Below, piece after piece: positions 1 to 6,375 of a DNA stretch of 6,495 nucleotides. Origin of the DNA: an uncultured Ignavibacteriales bacterium (GTDB taxonomy: Bacteria; Bacteroidota; Ignavibacteria; Ignavibacteriales; Ignavibacteriaceae). The notes beneath the pieces are model-generated. The model made no database searches. It was not told the origin of the DNA and saw nothing but the letters and a program-made list of their open reading frames with translations. The stretch spans positions 1 through 6,495 of the forward strand of contig CAJXGP010000124.1 of NCBI GenBank assembly GCA_913053915.1, read 5' to 3'. Numbering within the stretch: position 1 is the stretch's first letter; every line of letters starts with the position of its first letter. Made by a program: the position numbers and the translations under genes.

Positions 1-36
1 CACCTCGTTCCCAAACTCCAGTTTGGGAACGAGGTG
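1..36. repeat. 36-bp perfect palindromic repeat
   Basis: Two 17-bp arms, CACCTCGTTCCCAAACT (1-17) and its exact reverse complement (20-36), flank a CC centre. Its length is 12 codons and I find no stop codon in any of its six frames; in the receptor frame it reads HLVPKLQFGNEV. From memory, GTTCCCAAACT...AGTTTGGGAAC palindromes are dispersed repeats in several environmental bacterial genomes, but I cannot count copies here because only one is in the window. It sits exactly at the window edge, so it may also mark an assembly break at a repeat. Confidence -1.
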
Positions 37-1680
37 GACGAGGTGGGTGTCATAGAAGAAAGAGACAAACAAACAAACCTGTTATGTGAAGGTGGAAAAA
101 CATCCCCAACACACGTTCTACCTTTTAAGACTTTAACAGATTTATATAAAAATTACAACAACCCCGGATATCTTCCTAATTTATATAATAGGACGATTAG
201 TAATACAGTTTTTCTCGCCGGTGGTACGGATAACTATAGGCTATTTCGTAAAACTACAACTATTGGCGTAAAAGGCGATTTAGTTGCTCAACTTTTTACC
301 AATCATGAATTCAAATTAGGCTTTGAGTTAAGGAAAAATAAGTTATCTTTTGAAGGATACTCTGTAGAAGTCGGAAAACTTACTTCTAACGGGTTCTATA
401 CCACTAACCTGACAAATAACGATTTACTTTATGACTCTGCTCTAACTCTTATCAGACGTATTCCGGTAAGCCCGGCTTTATATACCAGTTTTATAAGAAG
501 GCCTACTCAATTTGCGGCATATATACAAGATAAAATGGAATTGGCTTCCGCTTTTATTTTGAATATCGGTGTTAGATACGAATTCTTTGATCCTGATGCA
601 TATTATAATGATAATTTATCTAAGAACTTAACCGATTCTTTATCGGGATTTATGAATGCTTATCTTGTTAAAGTGAAACCTAAACAAACTATCGCTCCAA
701 GGATTAGTGTATCTTATCCTATTACCGATAGGAGTGTTATAAGATTTTCATACGGGCATTTTTATCAAATGGGATCATTGGGTATTATATACGGAAATCC
801 GAATTTTTTCGTACAAAATGTGGGAATAACACCTACTTTTGGAAATCCCAATGTCAATCCTCAAAAATCCGTTCAATATGAAATCGGTTGGCAGCAGCAG
901 CTTTCCGATAATTCTAGATTTGATTTAACCGGATTTTATAAAGATGTGAGAGATTATATTTATACCGAAACAATTTATACTACACAGGGAAGACAATTCA
1001 ATACTTTAACTAATCTGGCATATTCCAGTGTTAGAGGAATTACATTTTCATTCTTAAAAAGAAGATCGCCGGGAAGTATGTTCTCTGCAAGTTTGAATTA
1101 TACTTTTTCCGTCGCAGAAGGAAATAGAACATATCCTGCGAGTGAAATTTTCTTTAGTGAAAAGTCAGGAGAACAATCCGAAACTTATTTAGTACCACTC
1201 TCTTTTGATCGATCACAAGTAATAAACGGCACATTTGCATTGAATCAACCAAATGATTGGACTTTGGGAGTAATTTATAATTTTCAAACCGGAACTCCAT
1301 ATACTCCTCAATTACCACCAGCCTATACAAATGTTAGATATAAACAAAATTCGGCAAGACAACAAACTCAATGGAACGTAAACCTAAAGTTTGAAAAATA
1401 CTTTAAGATCGCTGCTTTCAAATATTCTGTTTTTATTCAGGTTAATAACTTATTTGATACTCAAAACGAATTATATGTATATCCCAGTTCCGGTAGAGCT
1501 CTCACTAATATTAAGCGAACTCAAGACAGAAGTCAATTTAGCGATATAATTCGTAGAATGCAGAGAGGTGATCAGGGACTTTTCAGTATAAATCAAATTA
1601 ATGATTATTATTCTCAGAGGCCTGAGAGAGTAAGCAGACCTCGTGAAGTTCGTTTAGGATTTACAATTTTGTTTAATTAA
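1..1680 (+). CDS. TonB-dependent outer-membrane receptor, C-terminal beta-barrel (5' partial)
   Basis: The frame is open from base 1 to the TAA at 1678-1680, so the gene enters from outside the window. The in-frame GTG at 34 lies inside a palindromic repeat and is unlikely to be the real start. Numbering from that GTG, residues from about 40 onward look like the barrel of a TonB-dependent receptor: amphipathic alternating strands rich in Tyr and Phe, a periplasm-to-strand block around FAAYIQDKMEL (160-170) and LNIGVRYEFFDP (176-187), the APRISVSYPITDRSVIRFSYG block (221-241), NPNVNPQKSVQYEIGWQQ (271-288), FIQVNNLFDTQN (467-478), and a closing strand LGFTILFN with an aromatic next to the end. 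Full-length family members run to roughly 700-1100 residues; the plug, TonB box and any carboxypeptidase-like domain are not visible. The substrate cannot be inferred. Residues 1-30 do not look like barrel sequence. The receptor is followed after 24 bp by the cargo-like gene, which suggests co-transcription. Confidence -1.
   Translation, partial: HLVPKLQFGNEVDEVGVIEERDKQTNLLCEGGKTSPTHVLPFKTLTDLYKNYNNPGYLPNLYNRTISNTVFLAGGTDNYRLFRKTTTIGVKGDLVAQLFTNHEFKLGFELRKNKLSFEGYSVEVGKLTSNGFYTTNLTNNDLLYDSALTLIRRIPVSPALYTSFIRRPTQFAAYIQDKMELASAFILNIGVRYEFFDPDAYYNDNLSKNLTDSLSGFMNAYLVKVKPKQTIAPRISVSYPITDRSVIRFSYGHFYQMGSLGIIYGNPNFFVQNVGITPTFGNPNVNPQKSVQYEIGWQQQLSDNSRFDLTGFYKDVRDYIYTETIYTTQGRQFNTLTNLAYSSVRGITFSFLKRRSPGSMFSASLNYTFSVAEGNRTYPASEIFFSEKSGEQSETYLVPLSFDRSQVINGTFALNQPNDWTLGVIYNFQTGTPYTPQLPPAYTNVRYKQNSARQQTQWNVNLKFEKYFKIAAFKYSVFIQVNNLFDTQNELYVYPSSGRALTNIKRTQDRSQFSDIIRRMQRGDQGLFSINQINDYYSQRPERVSRPREVRLGFTILFN
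29..46. repeat. 9-bp tandem duplication (ACGAGGTGG x2)
   Basis: ACGAGGTGG occurs at 29-37 and again immediately at 38-46. The first copy overlaps the right arm of the palindrome, so the end of that arm appears to have been duplicated. The duplication keeps the reading frame (three codons). Confidence -1.
66..78. repeat. Short CAAA tetranucleotide run
   Basis: Three CAAA units followed by a C lie between the palindrome and the second hairpin. The run is short, and its period of four would shift the frame if it changed by one unit. It is only a minor low-complexity tract. Confidence -1.
88..125. repeat. Second imperfect hairpin near the start of the receptor frame
   Basis: AAGGTGGAA (89-97) pairs with TTCTACCTT (116-124) as a 9-bp stem with one G-T wobble, and G88/T125 can add another wobble. 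The loop is 18 nt. It lies just before the sequence begins to look like receptor barrel. It may be the far edge of a composite inserted repeat that begins with the palindrome at 1-36, but that is inference from position only. Confidence -1.
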
Positions 1681-1690
1681 GTTAAGATTT

Positions 1691-1696
1691 AAAGGA
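1691..1696 (+). promoter_or_regulatory. Ribosome-binding site of the large secreted protein
   Basis: AAAGGA lies 8 nt before the ATG at 1705 and supports that start. It falls in the 24-bp gap after the receptor stop codon, which leaves little room for a separate promoter and favours translation from a shared transcript. Confidence -1.
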
Positions 1697-1704
1697 ATCA
1701 TATA

Positions 1705-4700
1705 ATGAAGAATAAGTTTTTACTGTTTTCATTTCTCATTTTTATCGCTTTATCAACAACCGGTTTTTCTCAGCAGAATGGTCTCGATACAGTTAATATA
1801 AAAGGGTTGACTCATGATGATATGGTGCGTTTGTTCGGTAACCTTTTTAAACCGAATTTAACTTTCAAAGTTGATGGCGATCAAAGGGCAATAAAATCTG
1901 TTATAATTAGCGGGAACAAAATTACAACCATTCTCTATAACTACGGTTCGATTTGCAAACCTAATACGCTTGGCAATATTGCAGATCTGGTTTGGCACGG
2001 ATTAGGTTATGGATTTGAATTTGGACCTTTGGCGCTTGGCGAAGTAACAACCCGGTACGCCGACGGAAGAGTTGATACCTTCTACATCGATGATAATTCG
2101 CAAATCTTACCGACACAAGGTACTTATTCTCCCGACGGAACTCAAAAATGGGGATGGTTACCTAAAGACGGGTATGCAGATCCGAATCAACCTTACATTG
2201 CCACTTTGACGGCACAAGATTTAAACGGTGATGGAAAACCTGACTCTTGGCCGAAAAGATGGTACAATGCAAGACTCGGGAAATATCTTTGGCCGGCGTT
2301 TCTAGGTGATCAGTCTACAGCGCCGGATCAAGAAGCATATTATGTTATGGATGATTTTTCAAATCAGCAGTTTGATTATTATCCTTTTCCGGGTGATTCA
2401 TCAAAACGAGGAATGGGACTGGATGCCGCGGTGAGGATTTTTCAGTATAATAATCCTTTGGCGCAAAATATTTTATTCGCGGTTTATCGAATAACAAATG
2501 TAAGTAAAAAAAACTTGCCGAAAATATATTTCGGCATGCACGGTGATCCCCACATTGGAGGATATGCGGATTATAGCGATGACGATGCGTTTTTTATTCC
2601 GCCAAAAGGTCCATTGGCCGATCCCTATCCACAAAGAGCTAGAAGTATGGTTTATGCTTGGGATAATGATTTCAAGGGTATGGGTGGAATTAGACCTGGT
2701 TTTTTCGGATGGAAATTTCTTGAATCTCCTACTAATTCAACGGATGGAATTGATAATGATGATGATGGAATAATAGATGAAAGTCCATATAATTCTGCCG
2801 GCACATATATCAACGGTGTAAATATGCCTGTAACCACCGGCGTTGCAAATGTTAAAAAATACACTGCTATGTATGGACCTCCGCATGCCAGATGGTCTGG
2901 AGATGAAAATGGTAATTGGAACCCGACTAAGGATGATGTTGGAATTGATGGGATTGGACCTAAATCTCCAAATTATCCCGGACCTGATTACGGTGAGGGA
3001 GATGGAAAACCTTCTCAAGCTTGGTACAAAGATGTAAACGGAAATAATAAATATGATATCGGAGAACCTATATCTAACGAAAAATTGCCGGGGTATTTAT
3101 GGGCCGGTTCCGAGCCGAATTTTGGTATGCGGGATGTAAACGAATCCGATATGATAGGGCTAACAGCTTTTCACGCTGCTCAGTATACAAATAGTTTGCC
3201 TAATGTAACTAAAAATTATGCCTTGATGTGGGAATGGGCTAGTTCAGATAGTATTAACCCCAACCAAACTTTATTAAGAGAACCCGGGGATAATATCTTT
3301 AACTTCGATACAGGTCCTATGGATCTAACAGTAGATCAAGCTCAGAGATTTTCAATGGCGGTTTTATTTGGTAATACTTTAGATGATATCATTTTAAGTG
3401 CTCAAACTGCTCAAAGAATCTTGGAAGCCTCTTATAGATTTTCGAAACCCCCGGACAAACCACATTTAACGGCGGTTCCGGGAAATGGAAGGGTAACTTT
3501 ATATTGGGGTACAATTGCCGAACAATCAGTCGATCCTTTTACGGCGGCAAAAGATTTTGAAGGTTATAAACTTTATCGTAGCAGGGACTATACTTTCAGC
3601 AATGTATATACAATAACTGATGCTAACGGCGTACCTTTCCTTGGGCAAGCTTTATTAGATCAAAATACCGGTAAAAGAGCTCAATGGGATCGTATTGATT
3701 CATTATCAGGTTTCTTCCCTATTGATTATACCGGTCATGGCGTAAAATATTATCTTGGAAGTAATACAGGTTTAGTCCATCAATTTGTTGATTCTACAGT
3801 CGAAAACGGTATTACTTATTATTATGCTCTAGTTTCCTACGATGGAGGTTCGATTAAGTTTGGAATTCCTCCTTCAGAGTCTCAAGCAGTAATTAAAAAA
3901 AATCCTATTACAGGTAAACTGGAGTTTGATGTTAATACTACTGAAGCAACGCCGGGTCCTCTGGCATCAGGTATGCAAGATGCAGACGCAGGAATTAGCG
4001 GAACACCTACACAAATTATTGGAAATTCAACCGGCTCTATTAAAATAAAAGTGTTAAATGATCTTGCCGTCTATAAGAAATTATATAAAATTCAGTTTGA
4101 CGATAAAGCCCATTTTAGTGTTGTAGATTCAACCGGTATGAACGACAAAATTGTTTCGAAGGATACTTTTTTTGTTAAATTGCAACGGAAAAATATCGAA
4201 AAATCAAGTTTTAAACTATATGATTCAGGCGGTAATTTAGTTGATCCTTCTAAATATGTATTAAACTTCCAATTTGGTAGAATACGTGGTTCGTCTAAGG
4301 GAAATTTACCGCTAGGTGAGGTATTTAAAGCCGATTATAGATATTATCCGGTTTATAAGAGTGATCTAATTAATAATCAAGATGCAAATAATACTTTTGA
4401 CGGAATGAGGATATTTGTTAAAAATGATCCGCTAAGTGTTGATTATAAAAACTCAGGTTTTATTAACGACAATAAAGTGAATTTAAGCGATTCTATTAAA
4501 TATCCTCCGAGCGTCGGTTATCCAAAAGTTCTTTATAGAGCCGACTGGGAGATTAGGTGGCTCGGTTTTGATACAACCGCCGGCGGTCAATGGGCACATC
4601 CCGGCGATACTGCAATGGCAAGCCTCGGCGGTAACGTTGTTATGCCTTTTAGAATTTGGAATGTTACGGAAAATGTTCCGGCCGATTATATAATTAAGGT

Positions 4701-5262
4701 TGCGAAAAGGGTTAAGTCTTTAAGAAGATGGAAATTGGGTGAAAATATCATTTTAAGACCTCAAAATGCGAAAGGCGCAACAACTAGTTATGAAGTTGAA
4801 TTTAATATGCCTAAAGATACTACTGTGACGCCTGTTTTTCCAAAAGCAGGTGATATATATGCTGTTAAAACATTGAAACCTTTCCAAAAAGGAGATACTT
4901 ATACTTTCGAAAGTATTCCGGCTCAATTTAAGGCTAGTGTCGCTAAAAACGGATTGGATAATGTTTATGTGGTTCCAAATCCTTATGTGGCATTTAGCCC
5001 AGCAGAAAATCCGGGAAGAGATCCTCAATCCAGAGGCGTAAGAGTTGTTGAATTTAGAAATTTACCTCCGAAATGTACAATAAGAATTTACACTATCTTA
5101 GGCGAATTAGTTAAAACCATAGAAAAGGATGATAATACCAGCATGGCTTCATGGAACTTATTGAGCTATGAAGGACAAAGAATTGCCTATGGTGTATACA
5201 TCTATCAAATTGACGCTCCGGGTGTCGGTCAAAAAATAGGCAGGCTGGCTGTTATAAAATAA
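1705..5262 (+). CDS. Large secreted FnIII protein with T9SS-type C-terminal domain
   Basis: This 1185-residue protein is probably exported to the cell surface. Residues 1-22 form a Sec signal peptide (Lys-rich start, hydrophobic core, GFS|QQN) with no lipobox cysteine. Residues 71-114 carry the block NKITTILYNYGS...FEFGPLALGEV, which I recall from giant uncharacterised proteins of Ignavibacteria-type bacteria. Asp/Asn loops resembling calcium-binding motifs occur at 172-180 (DLNGDGKPD), 350-358 (DNDDDGIID) and 443-451 (DVNGNNKYD). A GPMDLTVDQAQRFSMAVLFG block (537-556) leads to a fibronectin type III domain at about 582-730, with VTLYW (597-601), YKLYRS (621-626) and TYYYALVSYD (704-713). The middle (about 750-1080) is beta-rich and unrecognised. 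Residues 1086-1185 (VVPNPY, IRIYTILGELVKTI, GVYIYQID, GRLAVIK) match the T9SS type A sorting/FlgD-like domain. No catalytic motif is evident; a binding or structural role is inferred. Only two cysteines are present (84 and 1124). Confidence -1.
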   Translation: MKNKFLLFSFLIFIALSTTGFSQQNGLDTVNIKGLTHDDMVRLFGNLFKPNLTFKVDGDQRAIKSVIISGNKITTILYNYGSICKPNTLGNIADLVWHGLGYGFEFGPLALGEVTTRYADGRVDTFYIDDNSQILPTQGTYSPDGTQKWGWLPKDGYADPNQPYIATLTAQDLNGDGKPDSWPKRWYNARLGKYLWPAFLGDQSTAPDQEAYYVMDDFSNQQFDYYPFPGDSSKRGMGLDAAVRIFQYNNPLAQNILFAVYRITNVSKKNLPKIYFGMHGDPHIGGYADYSDDDAFFIPPKGPLADPYPQRARSMVYAWDNDFKGMGGIRPGFFGWKFLESPTNSTDGIDNDDDGIIDESPYNSAGTYINGVNMPVTTGVANVKKYTAMYGPPHARWSGDENGNWNPTKDDVGIDGIGPKSPNYPGPDYGEGDGKPSQAWYKDVNGNNKYDIGEPISNEKLPGYLWAGSEPNFGMRDVNESDMIGLTAFHAAQYTNSLPNVTKNYALMWEWASSDSINPNQTLLREPGDNIFNFDTGPMDLTVDQAQRFSMAVLFGNTLDDIILSAQTAQRILEASYRFSKPPDKPHLTAVPGNGRVTLYWGTIAEQSVDPFTAAKDFEGYKLYRSRDYTFSNVYTITDANGVPFLGQALLDQNTGKRAQWDRIDSLSGFFPIDYTGHGVKYYLGSNTGLVHQFVDSTVENGITYYYALVSYDGGSIKFGIPPSESQAVIKKNPITGKLEFDVNTTEATPGPLASGMQDADAGISGTPTQIIGNSTGSIKIKVLNDLAVYKKLYKIQFDDKAHFSVVDSTGMNDKIVSKDTFFVKLQRKNIEKSSFKLYDSGGNLVDPSKYVLNFQFGRIRGSSKGNLPLGEVFKADYRYYPVYKSDLINNQDANNTFDGMRIFVKNDPLSVDYKNSGFINDNKVNLSDSIKYPPSVGYPKVLYRADWEIRWLGFDTTAGGQWAHPGDTAMASLGGNVVMPFRIWNVTENVPADYIIKVAKRVKSLRRWKLGENIILRPQNAKGATTSYEVEFNMPKDTTVTPVFPKAGDIYAVKTLKPFQKGDTYTFESIPAQFKASVAKNGLDNVYVVPNPYVAFSPAENPGRDPQSRGVRVVEFRNLPPKCTIRIYTILGELVKTIEKDDNTSMASWNLLSYEGQRIAYGVYIYQIDAPGVGQKIGRLAVIK
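2218..2244 (+). other. Calcium-loop-like motif 1 in the large secreted protein
   Basis: This encodes DLNGDGKPD (residues 172-180), a D-x-N-x-D-G-x-x-D spacing seen in dockerin/thrombospondin-3/EF-hand-like calcium loops. Ion binding is inferred from spacing alone. Confidence -1.
2752..2778 (+). other. Calcium-loop-like motif 2 in the large secreted protein
   Basis: This encodes DNDDDGIID (residues 350-358), the D-x-D-x-D-G-x-x-D pattern common in secreted bacterial surface proteins. At the DNA level it is a run of GAT-rich codons (GATAATGATGATGATGGA), so it is also a small low-complexity tract. Confidence -1.
3031..3057 (+). other. Calcium-loop-like motif 3 in the large secreted protein
   Basis: This encodes DVNGNNKYD (residues 443-451), followed by IGEP. 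The D-x-N-x-N-x-x-x-D spacing resembles the other two loops, but the glycine at loop position 6 is replaced by asparagine, so it is a weaker match. Confidence -1.
3448..3894 (+). other. Fibronectin type III domain within the large secreted protein
   Basis: Residues 582-730 start with a PPDKPHLTAVPGNGRVTLYW strand pair, continue with FEGYKLYRS and end with HQFVDSTV and NGITYYYALVSYD, the usual strand order of FnIII. It is longer than the typical 90-100 residues because an insertion of roughly 50 residues lies between about 640 and 690. Likely a spacer or binding domain on the cell surface. Confidence -1.
4960..5259 (+). other. T9SS type A-like C-terminal sorting domain
   Basis: Residues 1086-1185 show the sorting-domain signature: a VVPNPY entry strand, an amphipathic IRIYTILGELVKTI core, a Trp-Asn (1150-1151), GVYIYQID and a terminal GRLAVIK strand. 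The same fold is matched by FlgD Ig-like models. In T9SS bacteria such a domain directs cargo through the outer membrane and is usually cleaved off. Whether this organism has the full T9SS machinery is not visible here. Confidence -1.
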
Positions 5263-5271
5263 TTTTTGCTG

Positions 5272-5299
5272 TCCCGGTTCTGATTTATAGGAACCGGGA
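5272..5299. other. Intergenic hairpin between cargo and PorV-type genes
   Basis: TCCCGGTTC (5272-5280) and GAACCGGGA (5291-5299) form a perfect 9-bp GC-rich stem with a 10-nt loop, in an otherwise AT-rich 75-bp gap. No U-run follows on the + strand (AATTCTTCG), so it is a poor intrinsic terminator. It could be a partial terminator, an mRNA-stability element protecting the upstream transcript, or a dispersed repeat. Confidence -1.
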
Positions 5300-5323
5300 A
5301 ATTCTTCGAGAAACAAAACTTAT

Positions 5324-5328
5324 AGGAA
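5324..5328 (+). promoter_or_regulatory. Ribosome-binding site of the PorV-type gene
   Basis: AGGAA within TATAGGAATTC lies 9 nt before the ATG at 5338. It resembles the AAAGGAATC site used by the preceding gene and supports this start, which also places a proper signal peptide at the N-terminus. Confidence -1.
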
Positions 5329-5337
5329 TTCATTATT

Positions 5338-6375
5338 ATGAAAAAAAATATACTTTATCTTTTAATTGTTTTTTTTTCGATATTTCTTACTCGGAATATT
5401 TATTCTCAACGAGAAAGTAGTACATCTATGGTCGGTACAACTGCTGCGCAGTTCTTAAAAATAGGAGCCGGCGCCAGAGCTATAGCTATGGGGGGGGCTT
5501 ATACAGCTATTAGCAATGATATCTATGCCGTTTATTATAATCCGGGAGGACTGGCAATGGCTGCCGATCCAACACAAATAACATTCGATCATGCTAACTG
5601 GCTAGCCGATATAAGCTATGATTTTGCCGCTGCATCTATAAACGTTCCTGGATTAGGAGTGTTGTTTGCAAGTCTTACATCATTAACTACCCCTCAAGAT
5701 AAAGTTAGAACATTTGAATTTCCCCACGGTGACGGAAGATATTGGAATGCCAGTTCTTTAGCGATTGGAGTTGGATTTTCCAGAGCATTAACCGATAAAT
5801 TTTCAATCGGGCTGCAGTTTAAATATGTTAGAGATGCTATTTGGAATATGAGTGCAAACGGTTTTGCAATTGATGTCGGTACATATTACATAACACCCTT
5901 CAATAATTTGGTGATAGGTGCAAGTATATCTAATTTTGGGTCAAAAATGAAGTTAAGTGGAAGAGAATTACTTTTTAATTATGATCCGAACGGTAATCCA
6001 AATACAGGTCCGAATAATGTACTCTCTCAATATTATATGGATTCTTATGATATGCCTCTAACCTTTAGAATCGGTTTGGGAATGAATTTAGTAAAATCTC
6101 GATATATTCGTGTGACTGGAGATATCGATGCAATTCATCCAAACGATAATACTGAATATATGAATAGCGGATTGGAATTTGCATTCAATGAAATGTTTTT
6201 TATAAGAGCCGGTTATAAAACCTTGTTTATGAGAAATTCTGTAGGTGGCTTAACCTTAGGTGCCGGTATTAATTATAAATTTAATAAAAATTTAACATTT
6301 ACTTTGAATTATGCTTGGGCTAATTACGGAAGATTAAATAGTGTCCAGTTCATGGATATTGGGTTGATGTTATAA
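5338..6375 (+). CDS. PorV/PorQ-family outer-membrane beta-barrel protein
   Basis: This 345-residue protein has a signal peptide (residues 1-23, KK start, hydrophobic LYLLIVFFSIF, probable cleavage IYS|QRE) and then the family hallmark at 39-73: FLKIGAGARAIAMGGAYTA followed by NDIYAVYYNPGGLA. The rest is barrel-like alternating strands, for example SLAIGVGFSRALTDKFSIGLQFKY, broken here at residues 139-163, then GASISNFG (194-201), RIGLGMNLV (244-252), FFIRAGY (287-293) and LTFTLNYAWANYG (319-331). The family is related to FadL/OmpP1-type barrels. PorV itself is the T9SS shuttle that hands cargo to the attachment complex; PorQ and other paralogues are less defined. Its position directly after a gene with a T9SS-like sorting domain suggests a dedicated shuttle or anchor for that cargo (inference). 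I cannot tell PorV from a paralogue, so no symbol is given. A G8 tract lies in the hallmark region. Confidence -1.
   Translation: MKKNILYLLIVFFSIFLTRNIYSQRESSTSMVGTTAAQFLKIGAGARAIAMGGAYTAISNDIYAVYYNPGGLAMAADPTQITFDHANWLADISYDFAAASINVPGLGVLFASLTSLTTPQDKVRTFEFPHGDGRYWNASSLAIGVGFSRALTDKFSIGLQFKYVRDAIWNMSANGFAIDVGTYYITPFNNLVIGASISNFGSKMKLSGRELLFNYDPNGNPNTGPNNVLSQYYMDSYDMPLTFRIGLGMNLVKSRYIRVTGDIDAIHPNDNTEYMNSGLEFAFNEMFFIRAGYKTLFMRNSVGGLTLGAGINYKFNKNLTFTLNYAWANYGRLNSVQFMDIGLML
5490..5497 (+). repeat. G8 homopolymer in the PorV-type gene
   Basis: Eight consecutive G residues span the codons of Met-Gly-Gly-Ala (residues 51-54) inside the conserved family motif. The frame as given is intact. The glycines are encoded GGG GGG, which stands out against the AT-rich coding around it. 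Confidence -1.

Noticed and set aside
34..36. GTG as the true start codon of the receptor
   Set aside because: It is the last codon of the palindrome, the frame is open upstream to base 1, there is no signal peptide or plug after it, and a receptor of 548 residues starting this way would lack essential domains.
1..36. A CRISPR repeat
   Set aside because: There is one copy only, no spacers or further repeats follow, and the near-complete palindrome with a 2-nt centre is unlike a typical array repeat.
1..36. An intrinsic terminator of an upstream gene
   Set aside because: The stem is strong but no T-run follows on either strand; GTGGACGAGG follows on the + strand and the other side is outside the window.
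2652..3018. Antisense open frames opposite the large secreted protein (2652-2864 and 2737-3018)
   Set aside because: They overlap each other and a well-supported gene, have no ribosome-binding site and encode low-complexity Ile/Ser-rich peptides that mirror the GAT-rich coding strand.
4753..5028. Antisense open frame of 91 residues opposite the sorting-domain region
   Set aside because: It lies wholly within conserved coding sequence on the other strand, has no recognisable domain and no supporting translation signal.
1..5262. A SusC/SusD glycan-uptake pair
   Set aside because: The second protein has no lipobox cysteine after its signal peptide, is about twice the usual SusD length, has an FnIII domain and a T9SS-like C-terminus, and shows no SusD/RagB sequence features.
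5258..5268. A Bacteroidetes-type -7 promoter element (TAnnTTTG) at TAATTTTTG
   Set aside because: The spacing is one base too long, it overlaps the stop codon of the large gene, and no convincing -33 TTG partner at the right distance was seen.
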